Source: Stenotrophomonas maltophilia (GTDB lineage Bacteria > Pseudomonadota > Gammaproteobacteria > Xanthomonadales > Xanthomonadaceae). From it: a DNA stretch of 64,000 bases. The notes beneath the pieces were generated by a model that had not been told where the DNA came from, ran no database searches, and saw only the letters and a program-made list of their open reading frames with translations. The stretch lies in NCBI RefSeq assembly GCF_013464485.1, contig NZ_RAUX01000005.1:73069-137068 (forward strand), written 5' to 3'. Numbering within the stretch: the first letter of the stretch is position 1; every line of letters starts with the position of its first letter. Made by a program: the position numbers and the translations under genes. Of this stretch, positions 7,861-16,410 are shown one piece after another.

Positions 7861-8937
7861 ATGGAACCCCAACACGACAATCCAGCAGGCAACCCAGGTG
7901 GGGGCGATTTCTTGAATCGTCCCCACGAGCCGTTGCTTCATCCCATTCTGCACCCCCTGACGCTGGCCCAGTTCTACGGGAAGCATCACGAGGCCGCCGC
8001 GGGCGCCGATGCGCGGGAAGTGTTGGACCTGGCCACGCGGTTTTGCCGAGAAGCCCAGGTTTCCGGGTTGGACACCCAGACCGACGCGGGCTTTGACTGG
8101 GTGCTGACCCCCAGCCGTTTCTCCAACCGCATTTCCCTGGAGCTGGGGCAGGGCGGCCACGCCGCGTTGCTTCAGGTCGATCCGGACCTGTCCGCTCTCC
8201 CGCTCGACGCAGCCATCCATGCCGGCGTGCTGGGCCACAAGCCCCTGGCCACCGCTTACGCCTTGCTCCCGGCCGAGCAGCGGGAGGGGCTGTTGAGAGA
8301 GCTGAGGGAATCCATCGACCAGGTCCAGTCGAACCGTTCCGCAGCGAAGCAGCTCCAGGCCCTCCGAGTCCTGCCTGAACTGCCGGTGCCGTCTCAGCCG
8401 CCTCTGGACATCGCCCAACTGCTCCGGCGGTTTGAGGTCCCCGATGCCCAAGCCCGGTTGGCGGCGGACCACGTCAAGGCGACCTATGGAGAAGCGCTGA
8501 ACACCATGCATGGTAGCCAGGTGCTGGCAGCAGCCCATGCGCACGCCCCGCACTTGGGGCTATACGGAGCCCCTTGGCAGACGTGGCTTTGCGAGAACGC
8601 AACGACTGGGAACCTGGAGGGGGTTGAGGCCTGTTTGCGCATGCAGGCCGAGCCCAATGTGCCCGACGCCAACGGCGAGACGCCGCTACACCTCGCCGCG
8701 CGCCACGGCCACCCCGGCATCGTTCGTCGGTTGATTGAGGCCGGCGCGGACCCCGCCTTGGGGAATCCCCGCGGGGAGACCCCCCTGCATGTGGCGGCCC
8801 AACACAAACGCGCGCAGTGCTGCCTGGAGCTCATGGCCGCAGGCGCGGACCCTGGGCAGCTGGACAGCGCCGGCCGCAAACCGGGGGACGTGCATCGGGT
8901 GAGGGAGAGGGAGCATGGGCAAGCCTTCGGTCTATGA
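7861..8937 (+). CDS. Ankyrin-repeat protein in the coupling-protein operon
   Basis: A protein of 358 residues if started at the ATG at 7861; the ribosome site AAGGGG lies unusually close, and the frame is open further upstream, so the start is uncertain. The first two thirds have no recognised domain. The last 100 residues carry about three ankyrin repeats, with classic signatures such as GETPLHLAARHGHPGIVRRL and GETPLHVAAQHKRAQCCLEL, each followed by an AGADP turn. No signal peptide or membrane span. The gene overlaps the start of the coupling ATPase gene by 23 bases, which suggests linked translation and perhaps physical contact. Ankyrin proteins bind other proteins; a substrate adaptor or a protein carried into recipients are both possible, as inference only. 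Confidence 0.75.
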   Translation: MEPQHDNPAGNPGGGDFLNRPHEPLLHPILHPLTLAQFYGKHHEAAAGADAREVLDLATRFCREAQVSGLDTQTDAGFDWVLTPSRFSNRISLELGQGGHAALLQVDPDLSALPLDAAIHAGVLGHKPLATAYALLPAEQREGLLRELRESIDQVQSNRSAAKQLQALRVLPELPVPSQPPLDIAQLLRRFEVPDAQARLAADHVKATYGEALNTMHGSQVLAAAHAHAPHLGLYGAPWQTWLCENATTGNLEGVEACLRMQAEPNVPDANGETPLHLAARHGHPGIVRRLIEAGADPALGNPRGETPLHVAAQHKRAQCCLELMAAGADPGQLDSAGRKPGDVHRVREREHGQAFGL

Positions 8938-10825
8938 CTGCTGGAGCTGGACGGTCCCGTCGAGCATCGAGCCGAGCCGCGAGGTGCGTTGTTGGCCCCA
9001 GGCGTTGCTCTCCGGTTCGGTCATCGCTGCCCTGACGTATCCGGCCGCGCTTTGGTTGGGCTGGCAGGTGCCCAGCAGTCACACCCTCATGAACTACAGC
9101 CAGGCACTGACTGGCAGCCTGGCAGCGATGGGGAACCTTGCCACCGGCACCATCTCCTTCCGAGAGCCTGCCGCGGCGTTCTGGGAGGTGGCCAAGGAGC
9201 AGGCTACGTTTGGCACATTGGCACGGGTCGGCGTTGCGGCGGGCTTGGCCGGGTGGGCGTCGGCTTGGGTAACGCGTCGGGGGCTCATCCCGCGCTCAAA
9301 TACTTGGCATGTGTCCGGCGCTCAACTGCTACAGGGGAAAGAGGCCCTGACTGAAGCCCGGCGTCGTTCGCTCACGAAGAAAGAGCAGGAAGACGAGCTG
9401 CATGCCTTGTCGCTGCATCCCGACTGGATCGCAAGCAAGAAGCTGCTGGCCCGGCACATGTTCATCTACGGCAGCGTGGGCAGCGGTAAGAGCGTCATCC
9501 TCAAGCACCTGCTGGAGCAAACGGTCCGTCTCAAAAAGAAAAGTTTCATCTACGACATCAAAGGGGACTTTACGTCCATTTTTAAGCACCCGGTCATCGT
9601 CTGCCCCTTCGACAAACGCAGTTGGATCTGGGACGTGGGCCGTGACGTGGCGACGCAAACCCAAGCCGCCGCATTCTCCCAAAGCATCATCCCCCCGGAG
9701 GAGGGCAGCGGCGCATTCTGGGCGTCTGCGGCGCAAGCCTTGCTGGAAGGGTGCGTGCGCGAACTCCAGGCCACGAAGGGCAAGAGCTGGGGGTGGGCAG
9801 AGTTGGCCGCGTTGGTTGCCCGTCCCGCTGAACCGATGGCTAGAGCGCTTTCAATCCACTATCCCCGCGCCGCCGCGCTCATTGCCAACCCCGACAGCAA
9901 CACCACCAGCAGCTGTATGGCCGTGCTTGCCAACGGCACCGCGGTCATTGAGCGCCTGGCCTTGGCGTGGCCGGAGCGTAAGTCAGACCGCATGTTCTCC
10001 ATGTTGGATTGGATCAAGGACGATTACACGGGGCGAAAACAGGTCATTGTGCAATCGGGTCCGGATGAGGTGCTGGCGCGCAGTTACATCAGCGCGATGA
10101 TCAACTGCGCGGTGCCCGAGATCATTTCGCCAAGCCTGCCGGATGACGAGGCCGGGCGACTCCTGGGGTTCTTCTTCGATGAGCTCACCTCCGCCGGCAA
10201 GCTCAACATCGAGCCGTTGCTGGCCCTGGGCCGGTCGAAAGGCGTAGTGGCTTGTATGGCCGTCCAAGACTGGTCACAGGTCGAGAAGGTCTACGGAGAC
10301 AAGACCGCGCAGGCGTTTTCTGGGTTGGTTGGCACACACATCATTTGCCAGCTTCAGGTCGGCGAGACCCGAGAGAAGATCTCCCGGAACCTGGGCAAGC
10401 GGACGGTGGCTTGGCGCACGCACGACGACAAGGCGACTGTCCACGAGGAGTCGAAATCCGTTGTTCCGCCAGGGCGCCTCACCGACGATCTAGGCTTCCG
10501 CAAAGGGAAGGCCTACGGCCCCGAGCGCTGGGGCATCCGAGCCATCGTCCAGACCACCGGGGATCCGCTTCTGCTGGACTGGCCAGGCGTGAGCTATCCC
10601 AAGGTTCGAGATGGGCAGGAACGGGCGAGTTGGACAGAGGAGGGCGCTCGCCCGGTGGAGCAGAAACCCATGCCGCAGAGCGACGCGCAAAGCGCCGCAG
10701 AGGTCCAGCGCGTGCTCAAGATGACCGCAGACCAAGCCGCCGCAGAGCTGGAGAAGCGGGGTGCCACTCCGCCGAAACTTCGCGCCGTTTCTGACGACGA
10801 GCTGGAAGCCATCTTCCGCAAGTAG
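8915..10825 (+). CDS. trwB: Type IV coupling protein, TrwB/TraD-like
   Basis: This 636-residue protein has two N-terminal hydrophobic segments (about residues 28-51 and 107-126), then a P-loop ATPase with Walker A GSVGSGKS (186-193) and Walker B FFFDEL (about 418-424). HMFIYGSVGSGKSV and the later SYISAMINCAVPE region are typical of the TrwB/TraD family, which forms hexameric DNA pumps that deliver the relaxase-bound strand to the mating channel. The start has a GGGAGAGGGAG site and lies inside the end of the ankyrin gene. The relaxase gene follows 62 bases after the stop. The family and the pairing with a MobF relaxase are confident; the gene symbol is used by analogy with plasmid R388. Confidence 0.9.
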   Translation: MGKPSVYDCWSWTVPSSIEPSREVRCWPQALLSGSVIAALTYPAALWLGWQVPSSHTLMNYSQALTGSLAAMGNLATGTISFREPAAAFWEVAKEQATFGTLARVGVAAGLAGWASAWVTRRGLIPRSNTWHVSGAQLLQGKEALTEARRRSLTKKEQEDELHALSLHPDWIASKKLLARHMFIYGSVGSGKSVILKHLLEQTVRLKKKSFIYDIKGDFTSIFKHPVIVCPFDKRSWIWDVGRDVATQTQAAAFSQSIIPPEEGSGAFWASAAQALLEGCVRELQATKGKSWGWAELAALVARPAEPMARALSIHYPRAAALIANPDSNTTSSCMAVLANGTAVIERLALAWPERKSDRMFSMLDWIKDDYTGRKQVIVQSGPDEVLARSYISAMINCAVPEIISPSLPDDEAGRLLGFFFDELTSAGKLNIEPLLALGRSKGVVACMAVQDWSQVEKVYGDKTAQAFSGLVGTHIICQLQVGETREKISRNLGKRTVAWRTHDDKATVHEESKSVVPPGRLTDDLGFRKGKAYGPERWGIRAIVQTTGDPLLLDWPGVSYPKVRDGQERASWTEEGARPVEQKPMPQSDAQSAAEVQRVLKMTADQAAAELEKRGATPPKLRAVSDDELEAIFRK

Positions 10826-10887
10826 TGGGGTTGTGGAGTCGCAGGGTTTTGGTAGATCTGAAGGGATAGCCAGGACCTGGAGAACTC

Positions 10888-13878
10888 ATGATCAACACCA
10901 CACTGCTGAAGCGAAACGCCGGGGGAACCAAGGGTGGTTCTGCGTCGATTTACTACCTCTTGGCCCAGGAAAAGCTCTCTGAAGAAGCCGAGCAGGCAAG
11001 CATGGCCGTTGGCTACTACAGCCGCTCCGCGCCGAGCAAAGAGGCGCAATCGAAGTTCTACGGCGGCTTGGCCCAGCACCTGGGTCTGGCAGGCGTCCGC
11101 GCCACGGAAGAGCTGATGATTCCGCTGACGGATGGATTTGACCCCAAGACCGGTCGAGCGCTATGCCACGGAGCCGGGGATCGCGGACAGGTCAAAGTCC
11201 GCTTTGATAAGACCGGCAAGGCCCCGTTGCGCGACAAAGACGGCAAGGTGGTCACGTATCTGGCCGGTGGGCATCGCATCGGCTTTGACCTGACAATCAG
11301 CGCACCGCTGGATATCTCCGTGGCGTTTGCACTGGCGTCCGATCCGGCAGAGCAAGAGGCCATTCATGCCGCGCACCGCAACGCGGTCCAGCGGGCGATG
11401 GAAGCCTTCGAAGCCATGTCCGAAACCCGGCGCAACAAGGCCGGGAAAGACGTCATTGGGGTGGATGGGTTGATCTGGAGCAGCCATCACCACTACGCCT
11501 CACGAGCCGACGAAGCGACCGGGGAGATGGGCCCGAACCTCCACACCCACAACCTGCTCTACAACCTTTCCTTGGGCAACGACGGCAAAGAGGCCAGCCT
11601 CTCTGCTGAAGAAATCTACCGCTACCGCAAAGCCATGGATGAGGTCTACAAGACCGAGCTCTACCAGGGCATGAAGGCGCTGGGCTATGGGGTGGACCGC
11701 ATCCGTGAACTGGACGACGACGGCCAGGAAACCGGGCGCGTCTACGCGCGGATCGCGGGCCTGGACGAGGAGGTGACGGATCGCTATGGCAACCGCCGCA
11801 AGGAAATCCTCGCTTACGCGGCCAAGCACAACGTGTCTAATCAGCAGGCCACGTTGGCCACGCGCAAAGACAAGGACGAGCCGCCTTACCAGGAGCTCAT
11901 CGCGCACTGGCAGGACACGCTGAAAGGCTTCGACGTATCCACGGAAAGCCTGAAGCAGGCCAAGGGCAACGCGCACGAAATGGAGCAAAAATCCCCGGCA
12001 GAACTGCTGGAGCGGCTCCATGAGACCGACGCCATCTTCTGCGACCACAACCTCTTGGAGGTCTTGGGCCAGGAATACGCCGGCAGCGTGACCGTGCCAG
12101 AGCTCTACGGCTTGGTTGAAGCGTTCAAGAAGGAGCACGGCCTGGTGCTGGTCAACCCCATGCGCCTGCACGACGACGACAAGGGCGACTCGCTGGCAAG
12201 GCGGCATACCCAGGAGCGCTACTGCGCCCCGTGGATGCTCCAGATCGAGCAGGAGGTGGTGGCCTTCGCGATTGACCGAGCCAAGGAAACCCATCACCAC
12301 GTGCCCCTGGCCGACGTGGACCGGGTGGTGAAAGACTACGAGAAGGCCAAGGGCTTTCAACTCTCCCAGGAGCAGCGCCACGCGTTGGACCACATCACCC
12401 AGGGCAGCGGGGGCGTGGTCAATCTTTCTGGGCTCGCCGGAACCGGTAAAACGACGATCAGTGAGTGTTTTCGGGCAGCTTACGAAACCCAAGGATTCGA
12501 GTTGCTGGGCGTCTGCGTTTCCAACGCCGCGGCCGAGAAGCTGGAGGCGGAAAGCGGCATGTCCAGCGTGAGCATGGCGCAGATGCTCCATGACCTGGAC
12601 AAAGGAAAGATGCAGTTCCGCAAGACGGACGTCATTGTGGTGGATGAGGCAGGCATGGTCGATGCGCGCAACACCCACAAGCTTTTCAGCTACGCCGCCA
12701 AGGCGGGGGCGAAGGTCATCATGCAGGGCGACGTGGAACAGCTTCAGCCCATCGGAGCTGGGTCCGGCTTTCAGTTGACCAAGAGCGCGGTGGGTGATGC
12801 CAAACTCACGGAGATCCGACGCCAGGGCAAACAGGAAGACCGAGAAACCGCGTTGTCGTTCTACGCCACGGACGAAAGCGGCCAGATCATCGATCTGAAA
12901 AAGGCCAGCCGTTCCCGGGCGCAGACCCTCGACAAGGGCAACGAAATCAAGGCCCGGTTGCTCGGCACCATCCGCGAAACGGCCACGGAGAAGGACTCCC
13001 GCGAGCGCTTGCTGCACGAATACTTCGAAGACCCAACCCCGATGCAGGAGAAGTTGGTCATCGCCCACACCCGTGCAGACGTGGCCGCGCTCAATGCGGG
13101 CATCCGGGCTGGGTTGAAAGAACGGGGAGAGCTGGGCCAGGACGAAGTGGTGATCGAGGCCCGGGACAAGGGGCGCAAGTTCGACTTGGCGTTGTCCAAA
13201 GGCGATCAGATCGTCTTCACCGCGAAGAACAAGGACCTGGGGGTCATCAATGGCACGCAGGCGGTGGTGGAGAACATCAAGCCCTCAAGGGCGGGCGGCT
13301 ACGACATCAGCGTTTCCATTCGCTCGGAGACCAAGGCCGATGGCCGGCGATTGACGTTCAACAGCTTCGAAATGAAAGCACTGACGCATTCCTATGCCGG
13401 GACGGTTCACAAGAGCCAGGGCCAAGGTAAGCGGGAGATCTACCACCTGGCGAACCTGGGCATGCTCGACGCCCACAGCGCCCTGGTGGCCTACACCCGA
13501 CTCACGAAGGGTTCCTACCGCATGTATGCGACGTCCGATGACGTGGAGCGGTTGAGCGAACGCCTGGGGCTGGAACGCCTCAAAGAGACCGTGCTCGACG
13601 CGGGACTGAAAGACGATCCGCAACGGCCGGTTGTCCAGGGCCTTGGGGCGGTTGCACGCCCCAACACTCAACGCCCAGCCGCTCAGCGAACGCGCATCCA
13701 GGGCAAGCTCGACGCACTGCTGAAGGAGCACGCGGAACGCCCAAAACCGCAGATGAGCGAGGGCGAGCGCAAGGCCCGTTGGCTGCTGGAAGTGCTGGAG
13801 CCGTTGCGGCGGGCGCGAAAGGCCTCTCCCAAGCTGCCAGCGCAGTCCCCGAAACACAGGCAGGGCTTCTCGTTGTGA
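10888..13878 (+). CDS. trwC: MobF conjugative relaxase-helicase, TrwC/TraI-like
   Basis: A 996-residue protein with the MobF layout. Near the N-terminus is a candidate catalytic tyrosine pair, Y22-Y23, in SASIYYLLAQ. The metal-binding histidines are visible as H219 and H221 in GPNLHTHN, preceded by HHH at 200-202. The C-terminal half is a RecD2/UvrD-type helicase with Walker A GLAGTGKT (515-522), a VIVVDEAGM Walker B and the late motif HSYAGTVHKSQGQ. Such enzymes nick oriT, stay covalently bound to the 5' end and unwind the strand during transfer. The ribosome site is GGAG, eight bases before the ATG. The gene is full length with no frameshift, so the module should be functional at the relaxase level. 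Confidence 0.93.
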   Translation: MINTTLLKRNAGGTKGGSASIYYLLAQEKLSEEAEQASMAVGYYSRSAPSKEAQSKFYGGLAQHLGLAGVRATEELMIPLTDGFDPKTGRALCHGAGDRGQVKVRFDKTGKAPLRDKDGKVVTYLAGGHRIGFDLTISAPLDISVAFALASDPAEQEAIHAAHRNAVQRAMEAFEAMSETRRNKAGKDVIGVDGLIWSSHHHYASRADEATGEMGPNLHTHNLLYNLSLGNDGKEASLSAEEIYRYRKAMDEVYKTELYQGMKALGYGVDRIRELDDDGQETGRVYARIAGLDEEVTDRYGNRRKEILAYAAKHNVSNQQATLATRKDKDEPPYQELIAHWQDTLKGFDVSTESLKQAKGNAHEMEQKSPAELLERLHETDAIFCDHNLLEVLGQEYAGSVTVPELYGLVEAFKKEHGLVLVNPMRLHDDDKGDSLARRHTQERYCAPWMLQIEQEVVAFAIDRAKETHHHVPLADVDRVVKDYEKAKGFQLSQEQRHALDHITQGSGGVVNLSGLAGTGKTTISECFRAAYETQGFELLGVCVSNAAAEKLEAESGMSSVSMAQMLHDLDKGKMQFRKTDVIVVDEAGMVDARNTHKLFSYAAKAGAKVIMQGDVEQLQPIGAGSGFQLTKSAVGDAKLTEIRRQGKQEDRETALSFYATDESGQIIDLKKASRSRAQTLDKGNEIKARLLGTIRETATEKDSRERLLHEYFEDPTPMQEKLVIAHTRADVAALNAGIRAGLKERGELGQDEVVIEARDKGRKFDLALSKGDQIVFTAKNKDLGVINGTQAVVENIKPSRAGGYDISVSIRSETKADGRRLTFNSFEMKALTHSYAGTVHKSQGQGKREIYHLANLGMLDAHSALVAYTRLTKGSYRMYATSDDVERLSERLGLERLKETVLDAGLKDDPQRPVVQGLGAVARPNTQRPAAQRTRIQGKLDALLKEHAERPKPQMSEGERKARWLLEVLEPLRRARKASPKLPAQSPKHRQGFSL

Positions 13879-13941
13879 GCAGCAGGCTGGGCGGCCATGC
13901 CGCCCATGTGCTTTTCTCTCCACACCGCTTTTGCTTTGAGG

Positions 13942-13966
13942 CGCGGCCACTGGCCGCGTTCTTTTT
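13942..13966 (+). terminator. Rho-independent terminator after the relaxase gene
   Basis: Stem CGCGGCC (13942-13948) / GGCCGCG (13952-13958) with a 3-base loop, followed by TTCTTTTT. It lies about 60 bases after the relaxase stop and ends the second gene block. Confidence 0.8.
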
Positions 13967-14039
13967 GACACCAAAGCAACGTCAAAAGCGCATGGAGGGT
14001 GCGGCAGGGCAGCCCGCGGCTTCCGCCGGGGCCCTTGCT

Positions 14040-14522
14040 TTACAGGGCGGCCATGACCACAGCCTGCAGCACCATCACCGCCACGCCGAAAAGGAAGGGG
14101 TAGAGGAACAGCCATTTGAAGAACCCCCAAGCCAGGGACGACGGAGCCCCCGCCGAGCGGCGCGGAACCGCCTCGGGCCACGCATACCCCGCCGCCAAGG
14201 ACTTCATGTAACCCGTGGTGCGCCTGCTGGGATCGCGAATAAGAATGCCCGGTGGCTTGCTGTAGATCCGCCAGCCTTTCTGAAAGGCCTTGTAGCGCCA
14301 CGCGTATTCGTGAGCCTCGGCATCGGCCTGGGTGCCCGTCATGCTCGACAGCGGGACGAACGAGAATCGGCGTCCCTGCCAGCCCCCACGAGCACTGCGG
14401 TGCTGCTGCTCGCGTTGCTTTAAATCGACGGTCTGCCCCACGTAGCAGCACCCGTTGTCAAAGAACAACCCGTAGAGATGGCGTGGGCGGGGCAGGTATT
14501 TCTGATTGCGTTTCCAGTTCAA
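14040..14522 (-). CDS. GIY-YIG nuclease-like protein with C-terminal membrane helix
   Basis: The reading frame begins at a TTG with a GGAGG site four bases upstream. Residues about 15-60 match the GIY-YIG fold: LYGLFF for the GIY strand, CCYVGQT for the YIG strand, and Arg in LKQREQQH as the likely catalytic arginine. A later Glu in DAEAHEYAW is a candidate metal ligand. The last 30 residues (WGFFKWLFLYPFLFGVAVMV onward) form a hydrophobic helix, so the nuclease-like domain would be tethered to the inner membrane facing the cytoplasm. That combination is unusual. It could process incoming or outgoing DNA, restrict competitors, or act in regulation. The catalytic state needs alignment; the domain call is good. 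Confidence 0.7.
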   Translation of the reverse strand: MNWKRNQKYLPRPRHLYGLFFDNGCCYVGQTVDLKQREQQHRSARGGWQGRRFSFVPLSSMTGTQADAEAHEYAWRYKAFQKGWRIYSKPPGILIRDPSRRTTGYMKSLAAGYAWPEAVPRRSAGAPSSLAWGFFKWLFLYPFLFGVAVMVLQAVVMAAL

Positions 14523-14535
14523 GGGTCCTCCATCG

Positions 14536-14557
14536 ATGGGTATACCTACATACCCAT
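14536..14557. promoter_or_regulatory. Operator-like palindrome upstream of the GIY-YIG gene
   Basis: Perfect inverted repeat ATGGGTAT-acctac-ATACCCAT, 14 bases before the TTG start at 14522. The right arm continues as TACCCATAAAAG (14551-14562), and this 12-mer occurs again at 7406-7417 in the leader of the small membrane-protein genes. Confidence 0.6.
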
Positions 14558-14593
14558 AAAAGAAAGAACCGATTCGTCAAGCCATGGCACGAA

Positions 14594-14615
14594 CAAGGGC
14601 CCCGAAGGGCCCTTG
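14594..14615 (-). terminator. Terminator hairpin after the adhesin gene
   Basis: Nine-base-pair stem CAAGGGCCC / GGGCCCTTG with a CGAA loop, 39 bases beyond the adhesin stop. Read on the minus strand, the stem-loop is nearly the same as the terminator at 7348-7369, but the following T run is poor (TTGTTCG). Confidence 0.6.
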
Positions 14616-14653
14616 CCGAGATACGATCACCTCCTTTTCCACCACGCAATCGT

Positions 14654-16345
14654 TTAGCGCCCCAAGTTGATGCTCAACCCGAAGCCGGCTACCGGCTTGT
14701 TGCCAGAGCCGAAGGACAGGCCCGCCGAGACGCTGACCTTTTCAGACACCCGAGCACCCCAGCCCACGGCCATTGCAGCACTGCCCCCCGAGAATCCCAC
14801 GCCCACGTTCAGGTTCACCTGGCCAACGGCCGTGCCCCCGTTCTGCGCCGCAGCGGTGGCCATCTGGCTCATCGCGCCGAGTTGCGCGCCCAAGCCGTTG
14901 ATGCGGCGATCCTGGTGCCGAAGGCGGCGGTCCGTATCGACCCAGCGGTCATCCCACACCTGCTGCATTTCGTAGACCTGCCCACCGTTCACAGCATCCG
15001 TGGACCCGCGTTCGATGCGCCCCGGAGCCACGCTGGTCACGCGCTGATTGCCCGCGTTGACGCCCGCAGTCGTCACCGAAGGGCCGCCTTGAATCGTCAC
15101 GCCTTGGGCGTTGACCGTGGTCTGGCCGACCTGGACAGAGCCCTGCTCGGACAACTGCACGTTGTCGCTGACCGCCACGGTTTGGGTGCCGTCCGTGTTG
15201 TCGGTCACCTCGACGTTCTTGCCCGCCCTTACAGTCCAGCCCGCGCCGGTCCCGGCGGTTCCATCCACCCCATCGGTGCCGGCAGGCCCTTGGACCCCTG
15301 GCTCCCCTTTCAGGCTTGCCAGCCAATCTTGTTCATTCCCTTGGAAGCCGTTGGCCAAGGCCACCTCGTAAGCGCTCAACCCATCCGCGCCGCGCGGGCC
15401 TGGCGTGCCAGAGCCGCTGCCTGGGTTTTGCTCGAGCGAAGTCACGCGTCCGTCCAGATCGTCCAATGCGGCTCCCACGGTTTGATGCGTGGCACCGCTG
15501 CGGAACTGATAGATGGGCGCGATAAAGTTGCCGTTGACGAACGTGGCACCGCCGCCCAGCGCTTGGGCCGCCTGACGGACCTGTCCGAGGTTTGCGACGT
15601 CGGTGTCTGAGGTGCCGGCTCGAACGTTCGTGATTCGGCGGGTGCTCTGGCCCCCGTCCTCATACGTGGATCCCACGCTGACTTCGTCACTGGCCCAGCA
15701 GCGGCTATGTGAGCCCAGGGCAACGCAGTCTTGCCCGCGTGCTTCAGCCCCAACGCCTAACGCAAGTGACTGAAATGCATCGGCAACGGCAGAGGTGCCT
15801 ATGGCGACGGCATGGTCAGCGTTTGCCTCTGCCAAGTGGCCTTGAGCAATCGATGCATTGCCCCGCGAACGGCTGGAATAGCCAAAGGACATGGAAAGAT
15901 CCCCACTGGCTTGCGCCTGCACCCCTTGAGCCAACGATTTAACACCGGTCGCGACGGCTTGTTGTCCAACGGCTACCGCATCTTCGCCACCAGCAAAACT
16001 CAAAGTGCCGATGGCAACAGTCCTCGCTGCCGCGGCATTCGCGGCTTGGCCCGTCGCAATGGAGTTCGCACCGGACGCTTGGGCATTCGTGCCCGACGCC
16101 ACCGCGTTGTCTGCGGAGGCGTTGGCTTGAACGCCCGTGGCGATGGCCCCGTTCCCGGAGGCATTGGCATAGGCCCCCGTTGCAGTGGCATTCGGGGCTG
16201 AGGCTTGGGCGTATTCCCCGGTCGCCGTCGAGTTGGGTTCCGAAGCCGTGGCCCCGGTTCCCGTGGCGGTTTGAGCAAACGATGGGGAGGCAAACAACGA
16301 GGCCCCCATCAAAGCCGTTAAGATGGATGCGCGAAGCGAAGACAT
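14654..16345 (-). CDS. YadA-type trimeric autotransporter adhesin with collagen-like segments
   Basis: I start the protein at 16345, where GGGAGGG sits five bases upstream and a normal signal peptide follows (ending SFAQ); an ATG 33 bases further upstream lacks these. The 563-residue product has a head of repeated 14-16-residue YadA units (patterns such as NATATGAYANASG and SIATGQAANA), a neck-like segment (RRITNVRAGTSDTDVANLGQ), a stalk, and a C-terminal YadA membrane anchor ending NLGR. The stalk carries two collagen-like Gly-X-Y stretches (about 311-322 and 346-369). Such adhesins trimerise in the outer membrane and bind surfaces or cells. Beside a relaxase module it may stabilise mating contacts, which is inference. 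Confidence 0.9.
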   Translation of the reverse strand: MSSLRASILTALMGASLFASPSFAQTATGTGATASEPNSTATGEYAQASAPNATATGAYANASGNGAIATGVQANASADNAVASGTNAQASGANSIATGQAANAAAARTVAIGTLSFAGGEDAVAVGQQAVATGVKSLAQGVQAQASGDLSMSFGYSSRSRGNASIAQGHLAEANADHAVAIGTSAVADAFQSLALGVGAEARGQDCVALGSHSRCWASDEVSVGSTYEDGGQSTRRITNVRAGTSDTDVANLGQVRQAAQALGGGATFVNGNFIAPIYQFRSGATHQTVGAALDDLDGRVTSLEQNPGSGSGTPGPRGADGLSAYEVALANGFQGNEQDWLASLKGEPGVQGPAGTDGVDGTAGTGAGWTVRAGKNVEVTDNTDGTQTVAVSDNVQLSEQGSVQVGQTTVNAQGVTIQGGPSVTTAGVNAGNQRVTSVAPGRIERGSTDAVNGGQVYEMQQVWDDRWVDTDRRLRHQDRRINGLGAQLGAMSQMATAAAQNGGTAVGQVNLNVGVGFSGGSAAMAVGWGARVSEKVSVSAGLSFGSGNKPVAGFGLSINLGR

Positions 16346-16410
16346 GAAAACCCTCCCGAGTATGGATTGATACTTCATCCATAGCAGGCGATTTCATTTC
16401 CGCAAGGTGA

